NCBI RefSeq assembly: GCF_900115705.1
Contig: NZ_FOXL01000005.1
Coordinates: 1-64,000 of the forward strand
Origin: Frateuria terrea
Lineage (GTDB): Bacteria; Pseudomonadota; Gammaproteobacteria; Xanthomonadales; Rhodanobacteraceae
Direction of reading: 5' to 3'
DNA length: 64,000 bases
Part shown: positions 38,027-48,166 of the stretch, piece by piece
Numbering within the stretch: the first letter of the stretch is position 1
Layout: each line of letters begins with the position of its first letter
Position numbers and translations under genes: made by a program
The notes under the pieces: generated by a model
What the model saw: only the letters and a program-made list of their open reading frames with translations
Database searches by the model: none
Told to the model about the DNA's origin: nothing

Positions 38027-39645
38027 AAGCGTCGCCGGCTTGCAGCGCGTTGCGCCAGAACAGGCACCCGGTGGGGTCGGCCAGCCGCGTGGGCGGTGCA
38101 GTCGGCACCCGTCCGCGGTAATACGCAAAGCTCTTGCGCCCGCCGAACAGGACGCGCCTGGCCACCAGCTGTGGCGCCTCGATGCTGCCGCAGATCGCGC
38201 CCAGCCGATCCAGCTTGTCGCGCTCGCGCATGACCTCGCTCACCACCAGCAGCATCGGCTCGCCGGCATGGGCGGCACGCAGGCCGGCTTCGTCCAGGCG
38301 CCAGATGGCCAGCTGCGCTGCGCGGCCATGCTTGATGTTGAACGTGCTGTCCAGCGCATACACCGGGCCGCGGCCAGGAAGCTGGAACTCCAGCTCGGCG
38401 GCGAGCATGAAATTGTCGGCCACCAGTACCGCGTTCTTGCGTTCCAGCAACGTGCGTGCCTCTGCCGCGCTTTCGCGCCAACCTACGAAGTTGGTCGGGA
38501 AGGCCTTGCTTGACGACAGCACGTCGGCGCCCTGCGGGCTCGCCGCCAATGCGAGATACCCGAGCCCGAGCAACGTTCCGAGCAAACCCAGCACGCCTCC
38601 TGTCACGGTGGCCACGCGCCAGCCCCGACCCGCACCACGGCACAGCGCAGGCACCGCTGCCAGCAATGGCAGATAGCCGGGCAGCGGCCAGTGCGCGCGG
38701 AAGCGCAGGTCGTCGGCGAACAGCCCGAACAGAAAGTACGGTGCAAGGAAGCCGAGCGAGGTCCAGGCGACCAGGTCCCACGGCGCGCGTTCCGCACGAC
38801 GGCGCCAACTGCACCATAGCGCCCACAGCAGCACCACATAGAGCACCGGCGTGCAGGCGACCGCCTGCTCCAGCGGTTGCACCAGCGCGTCGGCATGGAA
38901 GCGCCACGGATTGCGATCGACCAGCTGGAACGCGAGTCCGGCGCCATGCTGCCGCCAGTTCGACACGGCCAGCGGCAGCAGTCCCAGCGCTGCGATGCCC
39001 AATGCCAGCCAAAGTCCGCCGCGTCGCCACTGCGCACGACCGCGCGGGGTAGACACCAGCAACAGGAATCCGGCCAGCATCGCCATGGCCGCGCGATAGT
39101 GGGTCAGCCAGGCGACCGCCATCGCCACGCCCAGCAACAACCAGTCGCGCAGGCGGTCGTCGTCCATCGCGCGCAGCAGCGCATGGAGCGCCACCGCGAT
39201 GGCGAGCGTCAGCGGCACGTCCGGCATGGCCATCACGCCGAAGGTGCTGGCCAGCGGTAGTGCCAGGCACAGCAGGCCCGCCTGCCAACCGACACATGCA
39301 TCGAAGGCGCGCCGCCCGAACGCCACGACGACCCACGGCAACATGCTGCCCAGCAACAGGAACGGCCAGCGCATGCCGACCAGGCCGTGCCCGGCGACGT
39401 GCTCACCCAGCCAGATCAGCCACGCCGTCAGCGGCGGCAGGTCGCTGTACCCCCAGGCCGGATGCCGGCTTTCCAGCCAGTAGAACGCCTCGTCGCCGAA
39501 CGGCGACATCGTCGCGGCAACCATGCACTTGAGAACCAGCAAGGCGGCAAACGCGATGAGGAATGCGCCTCGCCAGCGCGCGAGGCCGGCCGCTACACTC
39601 GACCGGCCCTCCCCGCGTTCCGCTCGTGCCGACTGCCAGGAACCC

Positions 39646-39647
<2 letters not shown>
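38022..39647 (-). CDS. GT39/ArnT-type membrane glycosyltransferase
   Basis: This 541-residue protein has about ten transmembrane helices. The first is followed by the catalytic SPFGDEAFYWLESRHPAWGY loop with the Asp-Glu pair at residues 52-53, as in dolichyl-phosphate-mannose and ArnT-like transferases that use polyprenyl-phosphate sugars in the periplasm. A soluble C-terminal domain of about 150 residues follows. The start is ATG 39647, the only plausible start before the first helix; it overlaps the start codon of the divergent moxR. The acceptor cannot be told; lipid A or another envelope glycan is possible. The stop codon lies in a REP element. Confidence 0.85.
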
Positions 39648-40587
<940 letters not shown>

Positions 40588-40589
40588 CC

Positions 40590-41543
40590 GTGCGCGACGC
40601 GCTGCGCCGCCTGCAGCAGTTGGCCGAGCGCCGGCTGCCCGCACTGACCCGCTTCCGTCGCCCGGAGCCGATGCCGATCGAGCTGCATCGACGGCGTATC
40701 TACATCGTGCCGACCGGTTTCGGCATCGGCTTCTCCGTGCTGCTGCTGGTGATGCTGGTCGGTTCGCTGAACTATTCCAACAACGCCGCCCTGTTGCTCA
40801 CCTGCATACTGGGCGCGGCGGGCGCGTCCAGCATGCTGATCGCCTTCCGCGCGCTGGACGGACTGGCCCTGGCCAGCGTGCGCGCAGGCCAGGCGATCGC
40901 CGGCGAGTCCCTGGCGCTGACGCTGGAGTTCGAGTCGGCCCGACCGCGCAGCGCGATCCGCGTCGACCTGGGAACTGCCTGCCAGGCCTTTGCCGTCGAT
41001 GCCTCGGGCAAGGCCGACGTCACCCTGCCGCTCGCCACCACCACGCGTGGCTGGCAACCCCTGCCGCGCCTTCGCGTGTGGACGACCTGGCCGCTCGGGC
41101 TGTTCCGTGCGTGGAGCTGGATGCATCCGGCGCAATCGGTGCTGGTCTGGCCACGCCCCGAAGGCGGTGGCCCGCCGCCGCGCCTGCCGGCCGACGAGGG
41201 CCTGCGCCCGCGCCTGCACCGCGGCGAGGACCTGGCCGCCCTGCGTGACTACCGCAGCGGCGACCCACGCAAGCACATCGCCTGGAAAGCCAGCGCGCGG
41301 CTGGGTCAACTGCTCAGCAAGGACTTCGAGCAACCCGAATCGCGCCCCGAGTGGCGCCTGGACTGGCGCGAACTGGAAGGCATGGACAACGAGGCACGTA
41401 TCGCCCGCCTCGCCCGCTGGCTGGGCGAGGCCCATGTCCAGGGCCGCCGTCACAGCCTGTGGCTGCCAGGCCAGCCGATCGAGGTCGGCAGCGGGCCGGG
41501 GCATTACGCACGCTGCATGAGCGCATTGGCGTCGTTGCCATGA
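40590..41543 (+). CDS. DUF58 domain-containing protein
   Basis: This 317-residue protein has two close transmembrane helices (about residues 43-62 and 67-85). The DUF58 signature LAALRDYRSGDPRKHIAWKASAR follows near residue 220, after which a von Willebrand-like part is truncated. DUF58 proteins are partners of MoxR ATPases. The start is GTG 40590, 2 bp after the moxR stop, and its stop overlaps the next start as ATGA. It probably works with MoxR and the transglutaminase at the inner membrane; the process is unknown. Confidence 0.93.
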   Translation: MRDALRRLQQLAERRLPALTRFRRPEPMPIELHRRRIYIVPTGFGIGFSVLLLVMLVGSLNYSNNAALLLTCILGAAGASSMLIAFRALDGLALASVRAGQAIAGESLALTLEFESARPRSAIRVDLGTACQAFAVDASGKADVTLPLATTTRGWQPLPRLRVWTTWPLGLFRAWSWMHPAQSVLVWPRPEGGGPPPRLPADEGLRPRLHRGEDLAALRDYRSGDPRKHIAWKASARLGQLLSKDFEQPESRPEWRLDWRELEGMDNEARIARLARWLGEAHVQGRRHSLWLPGQPIEVGSGPGHYARCMSALASLP

Positions 41544-43507
41544 TCGCCATCCTGCAGCGCCATGCCGACGAGCCCAGGCTGGATACGCGCGCGTTCGACC
41601 TGCTCTGCCTGACCATGGCCTGCGTGCTCGGCGTACACGCATCGCACCTGCCCTGGTGGCTTGGCGTCGCGCTGGCGCTGGTACTCATGGTGCGCTGGTG
41701 GCAACGCCGCAGGCATGGCGCGCGCTCGCCACTGCTGCTCAAGCTGCCGCTGCTGGCCTTGTTGGGAACCGCCGTGGTCGTCACCTACGGCACCATCTTC
41801 GGCCAGGCACCGGGTTCCGCGCTGGCCGTCGGCCTGCTGGTGCTGAAGCTGCTGGAGAGCGAGACGTCGCGCGACGCGAAGGTCGGCGTCAGCTTCGCCT
41901 GCTTCGGCTTGATGGCGGCGCTGCTGTTCGACCAGGGGCTGCTCGCCACCTTGGTGGTGGCACTGGGCTTGCTGCCGGCCCTGGCCACCCTGCGTGCACT
42001 GGAGCCGGCACAGGCGCCGTCGAACCTGCCGCAGGCGCTGGTGCCCGGCCTGGCCCTGCTCGCTGCCGCGGTGCCGCTCGCCCTGCTCGCCTTCGCGCTG
42101 GTGCCGCGGCTGAGCTCGCCGCTGTGGGGCGCAGCCAACCGCAACGAAGCGCGCACCGGCCTGAGCGACAGCATGTCGCCCGGCAACTTCACCGAGCTGC
42201 TGACCGACGACCGGCCAGCCATGCGGGTGAGCTTCGATGGCGCGCCCCCGCCTCCCCGACAACGCTACTTCCGTGCGTACGTCATGGGGGCGTTCGATGG
42301 GTTCACCTGGCACTACGCGGAGGTCGCCAGCCCCGCCCCGGTGGCGGTCGAGGCCTCGCAGGCCATCCACTACCAGATCACTCTGGAACCCAGCCACCGG
42401 TACGTGCTGCTTTCGCTGGACGTGCCGCTCGACGTCCCGCCAGGCGCGCACATGCGACGCGATCGGGTGATCATGGCCGACAAGCCGGTGGACGAGCTGA
42501 CCAGCTACTCGCTGAGCTCGGCCCTCCGCTACCGGTTGCAGCCAAGCCTGGACATGCGTCACCAGCGCTGGCTGCAGCTTCCATCCGGCTTCAACCCGCG
42601 CGCGTTGGCGCAAGGGCAGACCTGGCGCCAGCACTACCGCGACGACAGGGAGGCCATCGTCCGCGCGGCTTTGGCGCTCTTCCATGACGGCGGTTTCCGC
42701 TACACGCTCGCGCCCGCGCCGCTGGGACGCGACAGCGTGGATGACTTCCTGTTCGGCACCCGCGAGGGCTTCTGCGAGCACTACGCATCGGCCTTCACGG
42801 TACTGATGCGTGCGGCCGGGATCCCGGCACGCGTGGTCACCGGCTACCAGGGCGGCTTCTGGAATCGCATGGGCAACTACCTGCTGGTGCGCCAATCCGA
42901 TGCACACGCCTGGAGCGAGGTGTGGCTCGACGGACTCGGCTGGGTCCGGGTCGACCCCACCGCCGCGGTCCGGCCCGAACGGGTGAGCCTGGGCGCCACC
43001 GCAGCAGCCGGCGACCAGCTCGACTGGATGCAAAGCGGTTGGCTGGAAGGGCTGCGAAACCGCTGGGACGTGGTCAACCACTGGTGGACCGAGGGCGTTA
43101 TTGGATTCGATGCGCTGCGGCAGCGAGGCCTGCTTACGCCCTTCGGCATTAGCGACACCGGCACGGCGATGCTGGGCATGCTGCTGGCGCTCGGCACCGC
43201 GCTGTTCGTGGCCATCGGCGTGGGCTGGGCGTTGTGGCGGCGTGAACGGCCAGAACCGCTGCGCCAGGCGCTGCGCCGGCTGGAAGCCAAACTCGCGCGC
43301 GCCGGCATCACGCGGCGTCGCAGCGAGGGGCCGCAACATTACCTGCGCCGCGCTGCAAGGGCCCTGCCCTCCCAGCGCGGCGAACTGGAGCGACTGATGG
43401 ACCGCTACCTCGAACTGCGCTATGCCCACGACGAGCCGGTGCCTGAACTGCTGCGTGAATTCCAGCGGGCGGTACGGGAATTTCGACCGCGCCGCGTGGT
43501 CAAATGA
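41540..43507 (+). CDS. TgpA-like membrane transglutaminase (DUF3488/DUF4129)
   Basis: The 655-residue protein has about five N-terminal helices, a periplasmic transglutaminase-like domain and a further helix near residue 545 before a cytoplasmic DUF4129 tail. The catalytic triad is complete: Cys in GTREGFCEHYASAF, His in SDAHAWSEVWL, Asp in GWVRVDPTAAV. The relative TgpA of Pseudomonas aeruginosa is essential and has periplasmic transglutaminase activity. ATG 41540 overlaps the DUF58 stop. Envelope protein cross-linking or processing is the likely area. Confidence 0.94.
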   Translation: MIAILQRHADEPRLDTRAFDLLCLTMACVLGVHASHLPWWLGVALALVLMVRWWQRRRHGARSPLLLKLPLLALLGTAVVVTYGTIFGQAPGSALAVGLLVLKLLESETSRDAKVGVSFACFGLMAALLFDQGLLATLVVALGLLPALATLRALEPAQAPSNLPQALVPGLALLAAAVPLALLAFALVPRLSSPLWGAANRNEARTGLSDSMSPGNFTELLTDDRPAMRVSFDGAPPPPRQRYFRAYVMGAFDGFTWHYAEVASPAPVAVEASQAIHYQITLEPSHRYVLLSLDVPLDVPPGAHMRRDRVIMADKPVDELTSYSLSSALRYRLQPSLDMRHQRWLQLPSGFNPRALAQGQTWRQHYRDDREAIVRAALALFHDGGFRYTLAPAPLGRDSVDDFLFGTREGFCEHYASAFTVLMRAAGIPARVVTGYQGGFWNRMGNYLLVRQSDAHAWSEVWLDGLGWVRVDPTAAVRPERVSLGATAAAGDQLDWMQSGWLEGLRNRWDVVNHWWTEGVIGFDALRQRGLLTPFGISDTGTAMLGMLLALGTALFVAIGVGWALWRRERPEPLRQALRRLEAKLARAGITRRRSEGPQHYLRRAARALPSQRGELERLMDRYLELRYAHDEPVPELLREFQRAVREFRPRRVVK

Positions 43508-43554
43508 ACGTCAACGCGGTCGCCCGGCGACCGCTGTCTTCCGGGAGAACCACC

Positions 43555-44145
43555 ATGTCCTTTCCTTACCGTCCCCTGGCCCTGGCCACCGCGTTCGGCC
43601 TGCTGGCCGCCTGTGCAACGGTGCCCCAGCCGCTGCAGGGTACCTACTCCAACGTGAGCACGGCGGGCGCCCAGCAGGGTGGCGCCGGCGGCGCGAAGGT
43701 GCGCTGGGGCGGCGAAATCATCCAGACCGAGCCCGGTCCGCAACAGACCTGCTTCTACCTGCTGTCCCGTCCACTGGACAAGCAGGCGCGGCCCGAGTCG
43801 GGCACCAGCGGCGCCACCGAAGGCCGCTTCGTCGCCTGCCATGACGGCTTCTATGATCCGGAGGTCTTCACCCGCGGACGCGAGCTGACCGTCACAGGCA
43901 CCCTGCACGGCACCGTGACCAAGAAAGTGGGCGAATACGACTACGCCTACCCGCGCGTGGAAGCGGACGTGGTCTACCTGTGGCCGAAGCGTCCAGTGAC
44001 CGTGAGCTACCCGCCCGGCTACTACGACCCATTCTGGGGTCCGGGCTGGGGCCCGTACTGGGGCCCGTGGGGGGATCCGTTCTGGAACCGCCCGCGCGTG
44101 ATCATCGTGCGGCCGGCGCCCGCACCAGCGCCGGGCCACAAGTAA
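43555..44145 (+). CDS. Slp family outer-membrane lipoprotein
   Basis: The 196-residue protein starts with a lipoprotein signal peptide (ALATAFGLLAAC, lipidated Cys at residue 20). The Slp domain follows, with PQPLQGTYSNVS, VRWGGEIIQTEP and FYDPEVFTRGRELTVTGTL. The C-terminal tail is rich in Trp, Tyr, Pro and Gly (PFWGPGWGPYWGPWG). Slp proteins are outer-membrane lipoproteins induced on starvation or acid stress in E. coli. ATG 43555 is chosen over an upstream ATG at 43504 because of GGGAGA and the signal peptide. It ends the moxR operon and has a terminator behind it. Confidence 0.93.
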   Translation: MSFPYRPLALATAFGLLAACATVPQPLQGTYSNVSTAGAQQGGAGGAKVRWGGEIIQTEPGPQQTCFYLLSRPLDKQARPESGTSGATEGRFVACHDGFYDPEVFTRGRELTVTGTLHGTVTKKVGEYDYAYPRVEADVVYLWPKRPVTVSYPPGYYDPFWGPGWGPYWGPWGDPFWNRPRVIIVRPAPAPAPGHK

Positions 44146-44157
44146 GCCACCGAACGC

Positions 44158-44187
44158 AAAACGCCGGCCCCGCGCCGGCGTTTTTGC
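44158..44187. terminator. Intrinsic terminator after the Slp lipoprotein gene
   Basis: An 8-bp stem (44161-44168 with 44174-44181) with flanking A and T runs; it works on the plus strand and could also serve the convergent hinT. Confidence 0.88.
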
Positions 44188-44231
44188 ATTCGCCCCTCTT
44201 GACGCCTCCGGCGCTCGGACTTTCGGTGGCG

Positions 44232-44576
44232 TCAGCCCGGCGGCCAGGTGAACCGGCGTCCGGCCAGCAGGTGCACGTGCAGGTGGAAGACCGTCTGCCC
44301 GCCATGCTCGTTGCAATTGATCACGGTGCGGTAGCCCTGTTCGGCCAGTCCTTCCTGCTTGGCGTAGCCGGCAGCGGCGATCAGCAACTTCCCCAGCAGC
44401 TCGGCATCGTCCGGCTGCGCGTCGTTCAGCGTCGGCAGCGGCTTCTTCGGAACGAACAGGACATGCACCGGCGCCTGCGGGTTCAGATCCCGGAAACCGA
44501 GCACGTCGTCGTTCTCATAGACGATGTCGGCGGGAATTTCGCGCCGGATGATCTTGCCGAATATGGTGTCGCCCAT
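44232..44576 (-). CDS. hinT: HIT family protein HinT
   Basis: The 114-residue protein is a purine nucleoside phosphoramidase of the histidine triad family. The active site is H98-L-H100-V-H102-LL, preceded by the conserved NCNEHGGQTVFH, and the N-terminus DTIFGKIIRREIPADIVYE is typical. The frame is open upstream through the dead acetyltransferase gene, but ATG 44576 gives the family start. It converges with the Slp gene. Confidence 0.96.
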   Translation of the reverse strand: MGDTIFGKIIRREIPADIVYENDDVLGFRDLNPQAPVHVLFVPKKPLPTLNDAQPDDAELLGKLLIAAAGYAKQEGLAEQGYRTVINCNEHGGQTVFHLHVHLLAGRRFTWPPG

Positions 44577-44596
44577 GCCTGACTCCTGTAACGGGT

Positions 44597-44999
44597 TCAC
44601 AGGCGCAGCAGCATACCCTGCGAACGCGGCGCGCTCGGTTGGAAGCCGAACTGGCCGTACAGCCCGCCGGCTTCGCCACCGGCAGCAGGGCAACGGCCAC
44701 AGCCTAGGGCGCACGATGGCGCGCATCGTCCATCAGTGCAGCCACGATGGGGCGGCCGAGCCCTCGCCGCTGCCAGTCCGGCCGCACGGCGATGTCAACC
44801 ACCTGCAGCAACGACGCGCCATCACCGACATGCGGCCCGGCTCGTCGCCGGCGCGCAGGCTGGCGGCGCACCAGCTGGCCGGCAGTCCGGCCGTTGCAGC
44901 CGCCTCGTCCATCGCACTGAGGCCGGCCGCACACCGCAGCGCGCAGTACTCCTCCGGCGCGGGTGCCGCATAGGCCCGCTGCGGCTCGACCGCGCTCAT
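44597..44999 (-). pseudogene. Decayed GNAT acetyltransferase gene
   Basis: Three frames together reproduce one GNAT acetyltransferase. Frame 1 from ATG 44999 begins [20 protein letters not shown] and runs to about GLPASWCAASLRAGDE. The core continues in another frame as GDGASLLQVVDIAVRPDW then QRRGLGRPIVAALMDDAR, with the acetyl-CoA motif RRGLG, and meets an in-frame TAG. A third frame gives the C-terminal GEAGGLYGQFGFQPSAPRSQ-type end and stops at 44597-44599. At least two frameshifts and a stop break it. Its ATG overlaps the recR stop (ATGA), so it was once translated together with recR. Confidence 0.85.
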
Positions 45000-45595
45000 T
45001 CAAGCGCCTGGCGGCTACCGAAGGCGTGCGCGAGCGTGCCGCGGTCGACGTATTCGAGTTCGCCTCCCAGCGGCACGCCATGGGCCAGGCGTGTCGGCTT
45101 CACGCCACCGGCCCGGGCCAGCTGTGCGAGGTAGTGCGCGGTGGCCTCGCCCTCGACCGTCGGGTTGGTGGCGATGATCATTTCCTCGATCTCACCCTCG
45201 CCCAGCCGCGCACTCAACTGCGCCAGGCCCAGCTCCTCCGGACCCAGCCCGTCCAGCGGCGAGAGGCGCCCGAGCAGCACGAAGTACTGCCCGCGGTAGC
45301 CGGTGGCCTGCTCGATGGCGGCCAGGTCCGTCGGCGACTCGACCACGCACAGCACCTGGCGGTCCCGGCTGGCGTTGGCGCACAGCGCACACACCGGCTC
45401 CTCGCTGAAGTTGCGGCAGCGCGTGCAGTTGCCGATCCGCTCCATTGCCTCGCGCAGCACGCCGGCCAGCTTCAGGCCGCGCGTGCGTTCGCGCTCGAGC
45501 AGGTGGAAGGCCATCCGCTGCGCACTCTTGCCGCCCACGCCAGGCAGGCAGCGCAGTGCTTCGATGAGGTCGGCGAGGAGAGGCGAGCCGGGCAT
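44996..45595 (-). CDS. recR: Recombination protein RecR
   Basis: This 199-residue protein works with RecF and RecO to load RecA on gapped DNA. It has the helix-hairpin-helix [20 protein letters not shown], a four-cysteine zinc motif ([16 protein letters not shown]) and a Toprim domain with [22 protein letters not shown] start at 45595. It is the last intact gene of the dnaX-ybaB-recR unit; the gap to ybaB holds a REP element. Confidence 0.97.
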   Translation of the reverse strand: MPGSPLLADLIEALRCLPGVGGKSAQRMAFHLLERERTRGLKLAGVLREAMERIGNCTRCRNFSEEPVCALCANASRDRQVLCVVESPTDLAAIEQATGYRGQYFVLLGRLSPLDGLGPEELGLAQLSARLGEGEIEEMIIATNPTVEGEATAHYLAQLARAGGVKPTRLAHGVPLGGELEYVDRGTLAHAFGSRQALE

Positions 45596-45620
45596 GGGCG
45601 GGACCTGAAAGCTGCCTTGG

Positions 45621-45700
45621 CGTCGTTCCCGCGAACGCGGGAACCCATGGTCGCTCCGGCAGCGAGGGGCAAATGGACTTCCGCTTCGGCGGAAGGGCGG
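45621..45700. repeat. REP-like element between ybaB and recR
   Basis: Two hairpins: 45625-45632 with 45637-45644 (GTTCCCGC arms, the common Xanthomonadales form) and 45678-45684 with 45689-45695 (TTCG loop). They are in the intercistronic mRNA of ybaB and recR. Confidence 0.75.
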
Positions 45701-45734
45701 CGTTCGACAGTCGGGTTACACCTTCTGCGGAACG

Positions 45735-46058
45735 TCAGAACGGCATCTTGAAGCCGGGCGGCAGATTCATGCCCGCGGTCACGCCACCAAGCTTGTTGCG
45801 GCTGGCTTCGGCCACCTTGTTGACCGCATCGTTGACGGCCGCGGCAACCAGATCCTCGGCCATCTCCGGGTCGTCCGCGAACAGCTTGCGGTCGATCTGC
45901 ACGCGGCGCACCTCGTGCGCGCCGGTCATCAGCACGGTGACCAGGCCGCCACCGGCGCTGCCGGTGACCTCCATCCGCGCGATTTCCTCCTGCGCACGCT
46001 TCATGTCTTCCTGCATGCGCTGGGCCTGCTGCATCAGCTGACCGATCTGGCCTCTCAT
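45735..46058 (-). CDS. ybaB: YbaB/EbfC family nucleoid-associated protein
   Basis: The 107-residue protein forms tweezer-like dimers that bind DNA. The N-terminal helix [20 protein letters not shown] and the strand [20 protein letters not shown] are characteristic, and the C-terminal [10 protein letters not shown] is typical. ATG 46058 is chosen for its family fit over an open upstream frame. It follows dnaX by 13 bp. Confidence 0.96.
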   Translation of the reverse strand: MRGQIGQLMQQAQRMQEDMKRAQEEIARMEVTGSAGGGLVTVLMTGAHEVRRVQIDRKLFADDPEMAEDLVAAAVNDAVNKVAEASRNKLGGVTAGMNLPPGFKMPF

Positions 46059-46071
46059 GGCATGTCTCCGT

Positions 46072-47727
46072 TCAACTTTCGATGGGTTTGATCGACTGCG
46101 GCACCACGCGGGCACCGAACTCGCGCTTGAGCGACTGCACCAGCGGGTCCTCCTCGATCGACTGCTCGGCCGCGCTCTGCGCACTCTCGCGGGCCGAGGC
46201 CGCGCGGGCGGCCGGCGTTTCGCTGGCGCCCTGGCTGTCGGCGACGAAGCGCAGCTTGACGCGTTCGCCCAGCGTGTCGCTGATGCGGTCGGCCATCTGG
46301 CCGACCATCGGCTCGACGGCCAGGTGCATGTGCGCCGGCTGCAACGCCAGCACCAGCGTGTTGCCGTCGCGCTCGCGCAGCGCGGCGTTCTGCGCCAGCT
46401 GGCCGAGCGGGCCGCGCAGGCCGGCCTGCTCGATCAGCGCGTCCCAGCGCGGCAGGCCACGGGCATCCTTGGCCACCGATGTAGCGGCGGTAGCGGCTGC
46501 GACGAGTGCGGGTGTCGGTTGTGCACGCGGCGCGGGCGGTGCATGCGCCTCTGCGGGCGCGCCGCGCGGGGCGGCTGCCGCCGGTCGGGATGCCACTGCG
46601 GGGCGGGGCGCGCGTTCGGCTGGCACGGGCTCGCCCGCTTCGCCGGGACGGAACGCCAGCATCCGCAGCAACGCCATCTCGAAGCCGGTGCGCGCGTCCG
46701 GCGCCAGTGCGAGGTCGCGGCGCCCGGTGGTGGCGATCTGGTAGTAGAGCTGCACGTCTTCCGGCTGCATGCGCCCGGCCAACGCAGCAAGGGTCTCTTC
46801 CCCTTCGCTGTCGCCTTCGCCGCGATAGCCGGGCACCAGCTGCATCAGCTGGATGCGGTGCAAAGTGGCAGCCAGGTCGTCGAGCACGTTGCCGAAGTCG
46901 GGCGAATACGAGGCGATGCGCTCGCACTCGGCCATCAGCCTCGCGCCGTCACCGTCGGCCAGCGCTTCGAGCACCCCCAGTACCTGTCCGCGCGCCACGC
47001 TGCCGAGCATGGCGCGCACGTCGTCGGCCTTGAGCGCGCCGCCGCCGTAGGCGATCGCCTGGTCCAGCAGCGACAGGCCGTCGCGCAGCGAGCCGTCGGC
47101 GCCGCGCGCCAGCTCGCCGATGGCGGTATCCTCGTAGGCGATCTGCTCGGCGTCGAGGATATGGCGCATCTGGCCGGATATCTGCTCGGGCAGCAGGCGC
47201 TTGAGGTTGAACTTCAGGCACCGTGAAAGCACGGTTACCGGCAGCTTCTGCGGGTCGGTGGTCGCCAGCAGGAACTTCACGTGCGGCGGCGGCTCCTCCA
47301 GCGTCTTCAGCAGCGCGTTGAAGGCCGGCTTGGAGAGCATGTGCACCTCGTCGACCAGGTACACCTTGAAGCGACCGCGGGCGGGTGCGTACTGCGCGTT
47401 CTCGATCACCTCGCGCACATCGTCCACACCCGTGTTGCTGGCCGCGTCGATTTCCAGGAGATCCACGAAGCGGCCCGCATCCACCGCGGTGCACACCGCG
47501 CACTCGCCGCACGGGTCGGCCGACTCGCCCCGCTCGCAGTTGAGCGACTTGGCGAAGATGCGCGCGATGGTGGTCTTGCCCACGCCGCGGGTACCGGTGA
47601 ACAGGTAGGCGTGGTGCATGCGCCCGGTGTCCAGCGCATTGGTCAGCGCGCGCACCACATGTTCCTGCCCGACCAGCTCGACGAACTTGCGCGGGCGCCA
47701 CTTGCGGGCGAGAACCTGATAGGACAT
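46072..47727 (-). CDS. dnaX: DNA polymerase III subunit tau/gamma
   Basis: The 551-residue clamp-loader ATPase has the Walker [18 protein letters not shown] near residue 45, zinc-binding cysteines in [16 protein letters not shown], Walker B LVDEVHML and the SRC arginine-finger motif [12 protein letters not shown]. An Ala/Pro-rich linker (about residues 360-420) leads to a C-terminal polymerase-binding domain. It is shorter than E. coli tau (643). No A-rich slippery heptamer for a gamma frameshift is visible. ATG start at 47727; the 4.5S RNA gene lies just upstream. Confidence 0.96.
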   Translation of the reverse strand: MSYQVLARKWRPRKFVELVGQEHVVRALTNALDTGRMHHAYLFTGTRGVGKTTIARIFAKSLNCERGESADPCGECAVCTAVDAGRFVDLLEIDAASNTGVDDVREVIENAQYAPARGRFKVYLVDEVHMLSKPAFNALLKTLEEPPPHVKFLLATTDPQKLPVTVLSRCLKFNLKRLLPEQISGQMRHILDAEQIAYEDTAIGELARGADGSLRDGLSLLDQAIAYGGGALKADDVRAMLGSVARGQVLGVLEALADGDGARLMAECERIASYSPDFGNVLDDLAATLHRIQLMQLVPGYRGEGDSEGEETLAALAGRMQPEDVQLYYQIATTGRRDLALAPDARTGFEMALLRMLAFRPGEAGEPVPAERAPRPAVASRPAAAAPRGAPAEAHAPPAPRAQPTPALVAAATAATSVAKDARGLPRWDALIEQAGLRGPLGQLAQNAALRERDGNTLVLALQPAHMHLAVEPMVGQMADRISDTLGERVKLRFVADSQGASETPAARAASARESAQSAAEQSIEEDPLVQSLKREFGARVVPQSIKPIES

Positions 47728-47811
47728 GGGCTATACCTGAGGGCGAAACCCGATTGTGCCAAGTCGACGCCGGCAAGTCAGCCAAAGGCGTCGGAGCCCC
47801 GAAATGGCGGC

Positions 47812-47915
47812 GGCCCCGCCAGCCACACCCCGGCACCCGAATCATCCACTACCGTTGCTTCCTTCCGGACCTGGCGGGGTTTGCGGACTATCGTCGCGGG
47901 GGGACCGACGGGGCC
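47812..47915 (-). ncRNA. ffs: 4.5S RNA, signal recognition particle RNA
   Basis: The minus strand holds the universal SRP hairpin core CAGGTCCGGAAGGAAGCA with a GGAA tetraloop. The outer arms GGCCCCG and CGGGGCC at 47915 and 47812 pair to close the molecule, giving about 104 nt. The exact ends are inferred from that pairing. It sits 34 nt after tRNA-Ser and about 84 nt before dnaX, all on the same strand. Confidence 0.93.
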
Positions 47916-47949
47916 ACCATGGACATGGGCACTGAGCCCTAGATGAAAC

Positions 47950-48042
47950 TGGCGGAGAGGGCGGGATTCGAACCCGCGATACGGGGATAAGCCGTATACA
48001 CACTTTCCAGGCGTGCTCCTTCAACCACTCGGACACCTCTCC
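47950..48042 (-). tRNA. tRNA-Ser (anticodon GGA)
   Basis: A 93-nt class II tRNA with encoded CCA, a long variable arm (TACGGCTTATCCCCGTA), T-loop GGTTCGAATCC and anticodon GGA in the loop CTGGAAA. It reads UCC and UCU codons. Confidence 0.96.
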
Positions 48043-48083
48043 GCATCTTCCCTGCCGGCCCCGGGGGCCGGCAAAGAAGCGGA

Positions 48084-48112
48084 AGGATAGCGTCAGGCTT
48101 GAATGGAGACAA
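48084..48112 (-). promoter_or_regulatory. Candidate promoter of tRNA-Ser (and ffs)
   Basis: TTGTCT (48112-48107) and TATCCT (48089-48084) on the minus strand are 17 bp apart. A perfect GC hairpin at 48054-48072 lies between this promoter and the mature tRNA and would be in the 5' leader of the precursor. Confidence 0.55.
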
Positions 48113-48166
48113 GCCAACTTGCGCGATCTCCGATCCTGGGACAACCAGCAGGAGGAGCCGTGCCGG

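Noticed and set aside
36109-39336. 1075-codon open frame on the minus strand across rpmF, yceD, maf and the glycosyltransferase
   Set aside because: Composition is typical of a GC-rich shadow, and only fragments resemble proteins, each belonging to the true genes in other frames.
46072-47727. Programmed frameshift for a gamma form of DnaX
   Set aside because: No A-rich slippery heptamer followed by a stem-loop is seen in the gene. A short form could still arise by other means.
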